Origin: Candidatus Gaiellasilicea maunaloa | GTDB taxonomy: Bacteria > Actinomycetota > Thermoleophilia > Gaiellales > Gaiellaceae | NCBI GenBank assembly: GCA_024330215.1 | Contig: JANDLU010000021.1 | Location: forward strand, 1-47,056 | DNA length: 47,056 bases | Reading direction: 5' to 3' | Shown: positions 8,569-16,685 of the stretch, in pieces | Layout: each line of letters begins with the position of its first letter | Numbering within the stretch: position 1 is the stretch's first letter | Notes under the pieces: model-generated | Databases searched by the model: none | Told to the model about the DNA's origin: nothing | Seen by the model: only the letters and a program-made list of their open reading frames with translations | Made by a program: the position numbers and the translations under genes

Positions 8569-9348
8569 CTAGAGAGAGCGTTCGATCGCCGTGGCCGTCT
8601 CCTCGAACGCGTCCCAGAGCACCGTGTGCCCGCCGGGAACGCCCACGACCTCGAGCTCGTCGCCGAGGACCGCTGTATGCGCCTCGAGCAGGTGCTCGTA
8701 CGGGATGTAGGAGTCCTCGCCGAGGACGACCAGCGTCGGCACTCGAGCCAGCTCGAACGGGGGCGGCTCGCGGCTCATCTCGCCGTATGCTGCAACGACG
8801 GCGCTCTGGAGGTAGCGGTAGCGCCAGCGGCTGTCGCCGTGCTGGACGAGATGAGCGCGCAGCTCGCCTGCGACGAGCTCGCGCGGCGCCCGCGAGAGTC
8901 GGCTCTCCTCGAAGCGCCGGTCGATCGCCTCGTCGAAGCTCGCGTAGGAGCGGTCCAGGCGGGCGCCTTCGGCGCCGTTCAACGCGGCATTACCCGAGAT
9001 CAGGAGCGCCGGGTCGAGCAGTACCAGCCGCTCGACGGCCTCCGGCGCCGCCGCCGCGACCTCGAAGGCGATCCGGCCCCCGAACGAGTGCCCGATCCAG
9101 CGAACGGGTTGCTCGACGAGTCCGTGCTCCTGGAGCGTGTCGAGCGCGTCCTCGACGTGCTGCTCGAGGTGCCAGGGCGGTTCGTAGTCCGAGCCGCCGT
9201 GCCCGCGCAGGTCGAGCGCGACGACGTGGAAGCGGGCGGCGAGCCGTTCCGCGAGCTTCGCGAAGTGGCGCCCGTGACTCGTGATTCCGTGCAGGCAGAC
9301 GACGACCGGCGAACCCCGCTCGCCCCACTCATGGGTGTGGAGCGTCAC
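8569..9348 (-). CDS. Alpha/beta hydrolase
   Basis: A 259-residue alpha/beta-hydrolase. The oxyanion-hole motif is LHGITSHGR near residue 19, the nucleophile elbow is GHSFGG, and the acid and histidine are expected in VVLGEDSYIP and GGHTVLWD near the C-terminus. No signal peptide is visible, so it is cytoplasmic. It starts at GTG 9348, ten bases after the peroxiredoxin stop, and likely belongs to one operon with peroxiredoxin and rarA. Substrate cannot be told; the family includes esterases, lipases and C-C hydrolases. Confidence 0.85.
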   Translation of the reverse strand: MTLHTHEWGERGSPVVVCLHGITSHGRHFAKLAERLAARFHVVALDLRGHGGSDYEPPWHLEQHVEDALDTLQEHGLVEQPVRWIGHSFGGRIAFEVAAAAPEAVERLVLLDPALLISGNAALNGAEGARLDRSYASFDEAIDRRFEESRLSRAPRELVAGELRAHLVQHGDSRWRYRYLQSAVVAAYGEMSREPPPFELARVPTLVVLGEDSYIPYEHLLEAHTAVLGDELEVVGVPGGHTVLWDAFEETATAIERSL

Positions 9349-9358
9349 GCCCAGCCGT

Positions 9359-9817
9359 TCACATCAGAGCCGCGCTGAGCGGCCCGGAGGCGATCTCGGT
9401 GCGGCGGTTCTCGGCCTCCTGCACGAGCGACCAGACGACGACTCCGTCCTTGCCGATCAGGAACGTGCCCCGGGTGGGGGCGCCGCTCGTCTCGTCGAAG
9501 ACTCCGTAGGCCTTCGCTGCGGCGCCGTGCGGCCAGAAGTCGGCGGCGAGCGTGTAGCTGAGCCCGAGCTTCTCCTTCCAGGCCCGGCGGGCTGGAGCCG
9601 AGTCGCACGAGACGAGCACGACATCGGTCTCGGCAGCGGCGAACGACGCCTGGTTCTCCTCCAGGTCGCGCGCCTCGTCCTCGCAGACCGGCGTGAACGC
9701 GAAGGGGTGGAAGACGAGCAGCACGTTGCGGCGGTCGCGGAAGTCGGCGAGCCGGACGCGCGTCGTGCGGTCGACCTCCAGGTCGAAATCAGGCGCCCTG
9801 CTCCCGTTCTCGATCAC
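9359..9817 (-). CDS. Peroxiredoxin, AhpC/TSA family (AhpE-like)
   Basis: A 152-residue thioredoxin-fold peroxidase. The peroxidatic cysteine is C45 in FAFTPVCEDE, the usual P-x3-T-x2-C context. The only other cysteine (C71) is not in the position of a typical resolving cysteine, so a one-cysteine AhpE-like mechanism is likely. It would reduce hydrogen peroxide or organic hydroperoxides in the cytoplasm. Its first 29 bases overlap the 3-prime end of rarA in another frame, so the two are co-transcribed. Confidence 0.88.
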   Translation of the reverse strand: MIENGSRAPDFDLEVDRTTRVRLADFRDRRNVLLVFHPFAFTPVCEDEARDLEENQASFAAAETDVVLVSCDSAPARRAWKEKLGLSYTLAADFWPHGAAAKAYGVFDETSGAPTRGTFLIGKDGVVVWSLVQEAENRRTEIASGPLSAALM

Positions 9818-11093
9818 GCTCGTCGCCTTCCTCCCCGTTCCCCTCGGCCTCGCCGCCGTCGCTCGGGCGATAGTACCGCCGCCCGCGCAGCTCCTCGGGG
9901 AGGTAGTCGAGCTCGAAGCCGCGCGGATCGGTGTGCGGATCGAGATAGCCCGCGCCGTGACCCAGCTTCTTCGCCCCGGCGTAGTGCGCGTCGCGCAGCA
10001 TCGCGGGCGGTCGCAGGTTTCCGCCCTCGCGCACGTCCTGGCGCGCCTCCCAGATCGCGAGCGCGCAAGCCTTCGACTTTGGCGCCCGCGCGAGATAGAT
10101 CGCCGCCTGCGAGAGGTTGAGCTGCGCCTCGGGCAGACCGACGTGCTCGAGCGCGTGGGCCGCCGCGACGGCGACCTGGAGCGCGCGCGGATCGGCGTTC
10201 CCGATGTCCTCGGAGGCGAAGATCACCATCCGCCGCACGATGAAGCGCGGGTCCTCGCCGCCCTCGAGCATCGCCGCGAGGTAGTAGACGGCGGCGTCGG
10301 GATCGGAGCCGCGCATCGACTTGATGAAGGCCGAGACGAAGTCGTAGTGCTGGTCGGCGCCCTTGTCGTAGCGGAGCGGCCGTTTCCGAGCCGCATCGTC
10401 GACGTGGCGCTCCTCGAGTGGACCGCCCTCGGCATGCGCGGTCTCCCACGCGAGCTCGACCGTGTTCAGCGCGGTGCGTGCGTCGCCTCCCGCGCGGCGT
10501 GCGATCGTCAACGCCACGTCGTCCGGGACCTCGGCGCCGATCGCCTCGGCCCCTCGCCGAACGACCTCGAGCAGCTCCTCCTCGCCGAGCGCCTCCAGCT
10601 CGACCACCTGGCAGCGGGAGAGGAGCGCCGAGTTGACCTCGAAGTAGGGATTCTCGGTCGTGGCTCCGATCAGGATCAGCAAGCCGTTTTCCACCGAGGG
10701 GAGCAGCGCGTCCTGCTGGGCTTTGTTGAAGCGGTGGATCTCGTCGAGGAAGAGGATCGTCCGCTGCCCGTTCCCGCCGAGTCGATCGCGCGCGCCTTGG
10801 AGGACACGGCGGACGTCGTCCACCCGGGCGGAGACCGCGGAGAGCTCCTCGAAGCCCGCGCCCGTCGTCTCGGCGACGATCCGTGCCAGCGTCGTCTTCC
10901 CCACTCCCGGCGGGCCGTAGAGGATCAGCGAGCGAAGGCGGTCCTCCTCGATCGAGCGGCGTAGCGCCGAGCCGGGCCCGAGCACGTGCCGCTGGCCGAC
11001 GAGCTCGTCGAGCGTGCGCGGGCGCACGCGCTGTGCGAGCGGCGCGTAGGCCGCAGAACGCTCGCGCGCGGCATCCGCAAAGAGGTCCGACAT
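9789..11093 (-). CDS. rarA: Replication-associated recombination protein A (AAA+ ATPase)
   Basis: A 434-residue clamp-loader-like AAA+ ATPase of the RarA/MgsA/WRNIP1 family, which acts at stalled replication forks. The N-terminus has [17 protein letters not shown], Walker A is [12 protein letters not shown], Walker B is [19 protein letters not shown], sensor 1 is [12 protein letters not shown], and the C-terminal tetramerisation part carries [16 protein letters not shown]. The C-terminus is a charged acidic/basic tail that overlaps the peroxiredoxin gene. The start is ATG 11093. A CATACT hexamer six bases upstream is a weak -10 candidate overlapping that of the divergent gene. Confidence 0.95.
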   Translation of the reverse strand: MSDLFADAARERSAAYAPLAQRVRPRTLDELVGQRHVLGPGSALRRSIEEDRLRSLILYGPPGVGKTTLARIVAETTGAGFEELSAVSARVDDVRRVLQGARDRLGGNGQRTILFLDEIHRFNKAQQDALLPSVENGLLILIGATTENPYFEVNSALLSRCQVVELEALGEEELLEVVRRGAEAIGAEVPDDVALTIARRAGGDARTALNTVELAWETAHAEGGPLEERHVDDAARKRPLRYDKGADQHYDFVSAFIKSMRGSDPDAAVYYLAAMLEGGEDPRFIVRRMVIFASEDIGNADPRALQVAVAAAHALEHVGLPEAQLNLSQAAIYLARAPKSKACALAIWEARQDVREGGNLRPPAMLRDAHYAGAKKLGHGAGYLDPHTDPRGFELDYLPEELRGRRYYRPSDGGEAEGNGEEGDERDREREQGA

Positions 11094-11101
11094 AGGCGAA
11101 G

Positions 11102-11107
11102 TATGCT
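11102..11107 (+). promoter_or_regulatory. Putative -10 hexamer TATGCT for the dioxygenase-like gene
   Basis: TATGCT, six bases, then GTG 11114. On the other strand the overlapping CATACT (11100-11105) lies six bases before the rarA ATG, so one AT-rich spot in a 20-bp gap may serve both genes. Confidence 0.5.
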
Positions 11108-11113
11108 CCGCCC

Positions 11114-11827
11114 GTGGCGACCCACGAGGCCGAGGACTTCTCCCAGCCCGTCCTCCCCGGCGATGCGGGGAGCGACTACGAGCGCTACCTGAACACGGTC
11201 GGTCTGCTCGCGCTCCAGAAGGGCCCGGACGAGTGGGTGCATCGCGATGAGCTCCTCTTCCAGGTCGTCCACCAGTCCTCCGAGCTCTGGTTGAAGCTCG
11301 CCTGGAACGACGTCGAGGAGGCCGTGGCCCACATCGGCCGCGACGAGGGCGCCGCCGCCCTCCGACTCGTGCGCCGCGCCGCGCTCTGCCTCGTCTACGC
11401 GACGACCCAACTCGACATGCTTGAGCAGATGTCGCCGTGGGAGTACCAGGAGATCCGCAAGGTGCTCGGTCACGGCAGCGGCTTCGACTCGCCGGGGTGG
11501 CGTGAGATCCGGCGCGTCACTCCCGCGCTCGGGCAGGCCTTCCACGCGCTCCGCGAGCGGGAGGGTCTGAGCGTCGTCGACGTCTACGTACGCGGGCGGG
11601 AGCACGAGCAGCTCTACCAGCTCGCGGAGGCGCTGATGGAGTGGGACGAGCGGATCTCGATGTGGCGCGTCCGCCACTACAAGGTCGTCGCCCGCGTGAT
11701 CGGCGACGCGGTCGTTGGGACGCAGGGGACGCCGGTCGAGGTGCTCGGACGGCTGATCCATCACACGTTCTTCCCTGAGCTCTGGCGTGCGCGGAACGAC
11801 CTGACCGCGCTCTCCAACCAGTCATGA
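11114..11827 (+). CDS. Tryptophan 2,3-dioxygenase family protein
   Basis: A 237-residue heme dioxygenase. The active-site helix VVHQSSELWLK (H53), the SGFDSPGWREI segment (R130 at the position of the substrate-binding arginine) and RVRHYKVVARVIG (H188 as the expected heme ligand) follow the family order. The usual GTGGSSG substrate loop reads VGTQGTPV here, and the protein is about 40 residues shorter than typical bacterial KynA. It probably opens the indole ring of tryptophan to N-formylkynurenine, but the changed loop leaves room for another substrate. No other kynurenine-pathway gene is adjacent. Confidence 0.75.
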   Translation: MATHEAEDFSQPVLPGDAGSDYERYLNTVGLLALQKGPDEWVHRDELLFQVVHQSSELWLKLAWNDVEEAVAHIGRDEGAAALRLVRRAALCLVYATTQLDMLEQMSPWEYQEIRKVLGHGSGFDSPGWREIRRVTPALGQAFHALREREGLSVVDVYVRGREHEQLYQLAEALMEWDERISMWRVRHYKVVARVIGDAVVGTQGTPVEVLGRLIHHTFFPELWRARNDLTALSNQS

Positions 11828-11872
11828 GACTTCTTGGATCAACCGCCAACGCCCGCGCGTTCCTCGGGCGTT

Positions 11873-11939
11873 GCTCGCAGTGCCCGGCCGGAGGGGACAG
11901 TACGCGAGGTACGGCCCCGGAGAGCCGGGTGCTGCGAGC
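11873..11939 (+). repeat. Nested stem-loop between the dioxygenase and methyltransferase genes
   Basis: Arms GCTCGCAG/CTGCGAGC enclose CCCGGC/GCCGGG and, further in, GGGG/CCCC and GTAC/GTAC. The structure lies downstream of the dioxygenase stop and upstream of the methyltransferase start, so it could be a terminator-like or leader structure. Confidence 0.45.
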
Positions 11940-11958
11940 GGCGCCAGGCGCCGGCGGA

Positions 11959-11975
11959 GCCTGGCTCTGCCAGGC
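11959..11975 (+). repeat. Hairpin GCCTGGC-TCT-GCCAGGC
   Basis: A perfect 7-bp stem with a TCT loop. The same element with a compensatory pair change is at 25262-25278, and flanking bases (GGAG before, GGGAG after) are shared. Confidence 0.6.
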
Positions 11976-12002
11976 GGGAGCCGGTGCCGCCGAGGGGCGC
12001 GC

Positions 12003-12755
12003 GTGAGCGACGCCGCCGTCTGGTGGGGGGAGGGCACGTACGAACGTCTCGCCGAGCTCCTCTCGCCGGTTCACGACGTGCTGCTCGAGCGGCTGGCGCT
12101 GAGCGCGGGAGAGCGGTTTCTCGACGTGGCGACCGGCACCGGCGCAGTAGCGATCCGCGCAGCCCACGCCGGCGCAGACGTGACCGCGTGCGACCTGGCG
12201 CCGGGAATGATCGCGAAGGCACGCGCGGAGGCGGGAGTCGCCGAGATCGCGTTCGACGTTGCGGACGCTCGCTCGCTGCCCTACGGCGATTCCTCGTTCG
12301 ATGTCGTCGCCTCCGCGTTCGGGGTCGTCTTTGCGCCGCAGCCGGAGACCGCCGCGGCGCAGCTCGCCCGCGTCTGCAGGCCGGGGGGACGGCTCGGGCT
12401 GACGACGTGGGTGCCCGACGAGGAGGTCGCCGCGGCCTACGAGCCCTTCACGGGCGGGCGAGAGCCTTCGACCGACGCGTGGGGCGACCCGAACAGCCTC
12501 GAGCGACTCCTCGGCGACTCCTTCGGGCTCGAGGTCGAGCGCCGCACCTGGTGGGCGACGGGCCGCAACGGCGCCGAGGTCTGGCGTCTCTTCTCGACGT
12601 CCGCGCCGCCGCTCAAGGCTCTCCTCGAGTCGCTGCCCGAGGAGCGCCGGCCCGCGCTCCGCAACGCCTTCGTCGACATCTACGAGCGCTATCGGGACTC
12701 GGACGGGGTGCGCTACCCGAACGACTACCTGCTCGTCGCCGGGACGCGCCGATGA
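12003..12755 (+). CDS. Class I SAM-dependent methyltransferase
   Basis: A 250-residue methyltransferase. SAM motif I is FLDVATGTGAVAIRAA near residue 40, followed by DVTACDLAPGMIAKA (the acidic ribose-binding loop), DARSLPYGDSSFDVVASAFGVVF and the post-motif RVCRPGGRLGLTTW. It resembles the UbiE-like small-molecule methyltransferases; the acceptor cannot be told. The start is GTG 12003, and the stop overlaps the next ATG (ATGA). Confidence 0.87.
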   Translation: MSDAAVWWGEGTYERLAELLSPVHDVLLERLALSAGERFLDVATGTGAVAIRAAHAGADVTACDLAPGMIAKARAEAGVAEIAFDVADARSLPYGDSSFDVVASAFGVVFAPQPETAAAQLARVCRPGGRLGLTTWVPDEEVAAAYEPFTGGREPSTDAWGDPNSLERLLGDSFGLEVERRTWWATGRNGAEVWRLFSTSAPPLKALLESLPEERRPALRNAFVDIYERYRDSDGVRYPNDYLLVAGTRR

Positions 12756-14038
12756 GCAACCTGCGCGACGAAGCCGTCGGCCTGCTCCAGCAGCTGCTCC
12801 GACTGAACACGGTCAATCCGCCGGGCAACGAGACGATCGCGGCTCACGCGCTGCGCGACTACCTCGCCTCTCACGGCGTCGAGTGCGAGCTCTACGCGCG
12901 TACGCCGGAACGAGCCAATCTGGTCGCGCGGCTCCCGGGCGGCGACGGGCCGAGCCTCGCGTTCATGAGTCACACGGACACCGTCGTCGCCGATGCGGCC
13001 GACTGGTCGCGCGACCCGTGGTCGGGCGACCTCGCCGACGAGCATGTCTGGGGGCGGGGTGCGCTCGACATGAAGAACCAGGCGGCGGCGGGTGCCGTTG
13101 CGTTCGCGTCGCTCGCGCGGGAGGGGTTCCGCCCGGCCGGCGACCTCGTCTTCATCGCGGCCGCCGACGAGGAGGTCGGCAAGGCGTTCGGGCTCGAATG
13201 GCTCTGCGAGGAGCATCCCGAGACGGTGCGCGTCGACTACGCCGTCAACGAGGGCGGCGGCGAGCGCGTCGAGCTCGGCGGCTCGACCTACTACCTCTGT
13301 GCCAGCGCCGAGAAGATGTCGGCGCCGTTCCGGCTGCGCGTCCACGGCCGCAGCGGTCATGCATCGATGCCCGGAATCGCCGACAATGCGCTCGTCAGGG
13401 CAGCGCCGCTGATCGAGGCGCTCGGCGCGTACAGGCCGGAGCCGGAGGTAGGCCCGGAGGTCGAGGCGTTCCTCACGACGGTGCTCGGCGAGACGCCGCG
13501 CGCGGAGCAGGTGCTCGCGCGGCTCGGGGAGCTCGATCCGCTCGCCGTCGAGCTGATCGAGCCGCTGCTCTCGCTGACGCTCTCGCCGACGGTCATCTCC
13601 GCGTCGGAGCAGCGCAACGTGATCCCCGCTACCTGCGATGTCACCGTCGACTGCCGCCTGCTTGCGGGGAAGACGCCGGAGGACGTCGAGCCCATCATCC
13701 GCGAAGTGCTGGGGGAAGGCGACTACGAGCTCGAGTTCCTGGAGCGCTCGGGCGGCACGCGCTCGTCGCTGGAGACGCCGCTCTGGCGCGCGATCGAGGA
13801 CTGGGTCGGCGCTACCGAGCCTGGCGCGAAGGTGGCGCCGGTCTGCTGCGCCGGCTTCACGGACTCGCACTGGCTCCGCGACGCGTTCGGCACCGTTGCC
13901 TACGGCTTCTTCCCGATGCGGACGATGGATCCGGAGCTCGCGGCACGGCTGATCCACTCGGCCGACGAGCGCGTCCACGTCGACGACCTCGAGCTCGGTG
14001 TCGAGTTCCTCCGCGAGCTCGCGCGCTCGTTCGCCTGA
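12752..14038 (+). CDS. M20/M25/M40 family metallopeptidase
   Basis: A 428-residue zinc amidohydrolase. Metal ligands are visible in AFMSHTDTVV (H, D), GRGALDMKNQ (bridging D), AAADEEVGK (general-base EE) and the C-terminal region CCAGFTDSHWLRD (H). The lid/dimerisation insert contains GRSGHASMPG. It is related to ArgE/DapE deacylases and to carboxypeptidases of the M20 family. The ATG overlaps the methyltransferase stop by four bases. The exact substrate (N-acyl amino acid or dipeptide) is open. Confidence 0.88.
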   Translation: MSNLRDEAVGLLQQLLRLNTVNPPGNETIAAHALRDYLASHGVECELYARTPERANLVARLPGGDGPSLAFMSHTDTVVADAADWSRDPWSGDLADEHVWGRGALDMKNQAAAGAVAFASLAREGFRPAGDLVFIAAADEEVGKAFGLEWLCEEHPETVRVDYAVNEGGGERVELGGSTYYLCASAEKMSAPFRLRVHGRSGHASMPGIADNALVRAAPLIEALGAYRPEPEVGPEVEAFLTTVLGETPRAEQVLARLGELDPLAVELIEPLLSLTLSPTVISASEQRNVIPATCDVTVDCRLLAGKTPEDVEPIIREVLGEGDYELEFLERSGGTRSSLETPLWRAIEDWVGATEPGAKVAPVCCAGFTDSHWLRDAFGTVAYGFFPMRTMDPELAARLIHSADERVHVDDLELGVEFLRELARSFA

Positions 14039-14041
14039 GCC

Positions 14042-15091
14042 GTGCTCGAGCTTTGGTCGCCCGATGAGGCCTTCGAGCGGATCGAGGCATACCTGCGCGA
14101 GCGCGGCTTCTTCCGGCTGGGAGGCGAGCAACTCGTTGCGAACGTCTATCTCGGCTACGGGCTCTCGGAGACGTTGCGGCGGTCGGCCGTGCCGTCGCCG
14201 TCCGAGCCCTGCCAGCTGCCCCTCGCGGCCGTGTCCATTCGAGACACGTCCGAGGGTCTGTCCCTGTTGACGGCGGCTGACGCGTTCCGGGTCGGAAGCT
14301 GGCGGCGGAGCTGGGGCGGCGAGGAGTACGCCGCCGCCGTAGAGGAGGTGCGCGCCGCGATCGAGCGTGGCGACGTCTACCAGGTCAACCTCGTCCAGCA
14401 CCTCTCCGCGAGCTTCGAAGGCGAGCCGGCGGCGCTGGCGGTAGCGCTCGCCGGCTTCAGACCGCTCGCCCCCTACCTCGCCGGAGAGAGCTGGGCGATC
14501 GTCTCGGCCTCGCCGGAGCTCTTCCTCGCCCGCCGCGGGCGGCGCGTCTTGACGATGCCGATCAAGGGGACGAGGCCGCTCGGCGAGCACGTCGAGGGGG
14601 CGAAGGACGAGGCCGAGCACGTGATGATCGTCGACCTCGAGCGCAACGACCTCTCCCGCGTCTGCGAGCCCGGCTCGGTGCGCTGGCCCGAGCTGATGGT
14701 CGAGCGCGAGCTGGCGGGCGTGACGCACCTCGTCTCGCGGGTCGAGGGTCGGCTGCGCGAGGACGTCTCGCTCGCCGAGCTCCTCGCGGCGACCTTCCCC
14801 GGCGGCTCGGTCACGGGTGCCCCGAAGCTCGCCGCGCTCGACGAGATCGCGCGGCTCGAGCCCGTCGGCCGCGGCGCCTCGATGGGCGCGCTCGGCACTG
14901 TCCGTGGAAACGGCGACCTCGAGCTCGCGCTGACGATTCGCACTTTCGCGATCGCCGACGGGAGAATCCATCTCTGGGTCGGCGGCGGGATCGTCTGGGA
15001 CTCGGATCCGTACGAGGAGATCGAGGAGTCGTGGACGAAGGCGCGGCCGCTGCTGATGGCGGTCGGAGCGCCGCTCGAGGTGTCCGCATGA
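14042..15091 (+). CDS. pabB: Aminodeoxychorismate synthase component I
   Basis: A 349-residue chorismate-utilising enzyme. Conserved signatures are PIKGTRPL (the lysine/threonine seen in PabB-type enzymes), DLERNDLSRVC, TFPGGSVTGAPK and the C-terminal GGGIVWDSDPYEE. It converts chorismate plus ammonia to 4-amino-4-deoxychorismate for folate. It is shorter than E. coli PabB because the N-terminal domain is reduced. The glutaminase partner PabA is not in the window. The next gene is the matching lyase, with a four-base overlap, which argues for PabB rather than anthranilate synthase TrpE. Confidence 0.9.
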   Translation: MLELWSPDEAFERIEAYLRERGFFRLGGEQLVANVYLGYGLSETLRRSAVPSPSEPCQLPLAAVSIRDTSEGLSLLTAADAFRVGSWRRSWGGEEYAAAVEEVRAAIERGDVYQVNLVQHLSASFEGEPAALAVALAGFRPLAPYLAGESWAIVSASPELFLARRGRRVLTMPIKGTRPLGEHVEGAKDEAEHVMIVDLERNDLSRVCEPGSVRWPELMVERELAGVTHLVSRVEGRLREDVSLAELLAATFPGGSVTGAPKLAALDEIARLEPVGRGASMGALGTVRGNGDLELALTIRTFAIADGRIHLWVGGGIVWDSDPYEEIEESWTKARPLLMAVGAPLEVSA

Positions 15092-15921
15092 CCCTCCTCG
15101 CGGTCGCGGTAGGCGGGCGCGGGCTCGTCGATCCGCAGGAGCCCGTGCTGCGTGCCGACGACGAGGCGTTGCTGCGCGGCCGGGCGGCGTTCGAGACGGT
15201 GCGCGTCTACCGCGGGGAGCCGTACCGGCTCATCGAGCATCTCGACCGGCTGGCGCAGTCGGCCGAGCGCATGGGTCTACCTTCGGTGAACGTGCTCGAG
15301 CTCGGCGGGCTAGCCGAGCAGGCTGTCGAGGCAGCAGGCGTTGGCGACGCCGTGCTCCGACTCTATTGGACGCCCGGGAACGGGGAGGGAGCGCCGACCT
15401 CGCTGGCGCTCGTCAGCGAGCTCTCGACGCACTACGACGCGCTCCGCGAGCGCGGTCAGCGCCTGATCGCGCTCCGGGGGGTCCGCGCCGAGGAGCCCTG
15501 GCTCCTGCCAGGCGTCAAGTCGACGAGCTATGCCGTGAACATGGCCGCGGAGGCCGAGGCGAAGCGACGTGGCGCCGACGACGCCGTCTTCGTCGACCGC
15601 GACCGGATCGTGCTCGAGGGGCCGACGACGAACATCTGGTGGCGTCGCGAGCGGACGCTCTTCACGCCGGCGCTCGAGCTCGGCATCCTCGCAGGCGTCA
15701 CGCGTGCCGCGGTGCTCGAGCTGGCCGGTGGCCTCGGCTACGAGGTGGTCGAGGGCGCCTTCCCGCTCGCCGATCTGGCGGGCGCAGACGAGGCGTTCAC
15801 GTCATCCTCGATCCGCGAGGCGATGCCCGTCACGGAGCTCGACGAACGATCGCTCGGCCGCGGCCCCGCGGCGGACGAGCTCCAGGCCGCGCTGCGCGCA
15901 GAGGCTACGCTGGATCCATGA
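15088..15921 (+). CDS. pabC: Aminodeoxychorismate lyase (class IV aminotransferase fold)
   Basis: A 277-residue PLP enzyme of fold type IV. The PLP lysine is in LPGVKSTSYAVNM, the conserved glutamate in IVLEGPTTNIWW, and the phosphate-binding loop is GILAGVTRAAVLEL. The 3-prime region reads EAFTSSSIREAMPV, as in PabC and branched-chain transaminases. Placed directly after pabB with an ATGA overlap, it most likely releases pyruvate from aminodeoxychorismate to give p-aminobenzoate. Family certain, reaction by context. Confidence 0.85.
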   Translation: MTLLAVAVGGRGLVDPQEPVLRADDEALLRGRAAFETVRVYRGEPYRLIEHLDRLAQSAERMGLPSVNVLELGGLAEQAVEAAGVGDAVLRLYWTPGNGEGAPTSLALVSELSTHYDALRERGQRLIALRGVRAEEPWLLPGVKSTSYAVNMAAEAEAKRRGADDAVFVDRDRIVLEGPTTNIWWRRERTLFTPALELGILAGVTRAAVLELAGGLGYEVVEGAFPLADLAGADEAFTSSSIREAMPVTELDERSLGRGPAADELQAALRAEATLDP

Positions 15922-16685
15922 GCAAGGTTCGTCTCGGTGGGATGGCGCTTGCGAACGGCGTGCTCGTCCACGGCCCCACCGCGTGGGCGTGCGCGATTCG
16001 CACCGGCGACGGGGCGATCAAGATCGCCTCCGCGCGGAAGCGGATGCTCGCGCCGAAGCTGCAGCAGCCGTTCCTGCGCGGCCCGATCCGGCTGATCGAG
16101 TCGTTCGCGTTCATCCCGGAATTGCGGCGCAAGCTGCCCGAGGCCCGCCTCCCCTTCGAGCGGCCGGGAGTGCTTGCGGCGACGCTCGCGAGCGCGGCCA
16201 CCGTTCAGGCCGTCCGCCGCTCGGACCGGCTCGGGGACACAGCGCGCGAGCTCCTCTCCGGTGCGCTTTCGCTCGCCCCCGCTCTGCTCGCCCTGCGCGG
16301 CGGCGAGCTCGCGGCGTACCACGGCGCCGAGCACGTGTCGATCGGTACCTACGAGCACGGCGAGAAGCGGGCGAAGGAGCACGAGCGTTGCGGCTCGCAC
16401 CTGATCGGGCCGCTCCTCGCGGCCTCGGCCGTCGGCAACGTCCTCGCGGCGCGCGCACCGAAGCGGCTGCGGGGCACAGCTCGAATGGGGAGCTCGATCG
16501 GCGCCGTCGGGATCGCGGTCGAGGTCTTCGCCTGGATGACCAAGCATCCGCAGCACCCGCTCTCGAAGGCGCTCGCGCGCCCGGGCCACGAGCTCCAGCA
16601 CCGGATCGCGACGGCCGAGCCATCCGCGGCGCAGCTCGAGGTCGCGGAGGCCGCCCTTGCCGCCTGCCTGGAGCTCGAGGGCTGA
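15918..16685 (+). CDS. DUF1385 membrane protein (YqhQ-like)
   Basis: A 255-residue protein with the DUF1385 hallmarks: GGMALANGVLVHGP at the N-terminus, FLRGPIRLIES, the core AAYHGAEHVSIGTYEHGE and RCGSHLIGPL, and the C-terminal PGHELQHRIATAEPSAAQLEVAEAAL. Two or more hydrophobic stretches suggest membrane association. The family has no agreed biochemical role. The ATG overlaps the pabC stop, and its own stop overlaps the next ATG by one base. Confidence 0.82.
   Translation: MSKVRLGGMALANGVLVHGPTAWACAIRTGDGAIKIASARKRMLAPKLQQPFLRGPIRLIESFAFIPELRRKLPEARLPFERPGVLAATLASAATVQAVRRSDRLGDTARELLSGALSLAPALLALRGGELAAYHGAEHVSIGTYEHGEKRAKEHERCGSHLIGPLLAASAVGNVLAARAPKRLRGTARMGSSIGAVGIAVEVFAWMTKHPQHPLSKALARPGHELQHRIATAEPSAAQLEVAEAALAACLELEG

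Noticed and set aside
11828-12002. Riboswitch upstream of the methyltransferase gene
   Set aside because: The nested pairing does not match any riboswitch core I know, and part of it is a dispersed repeat.
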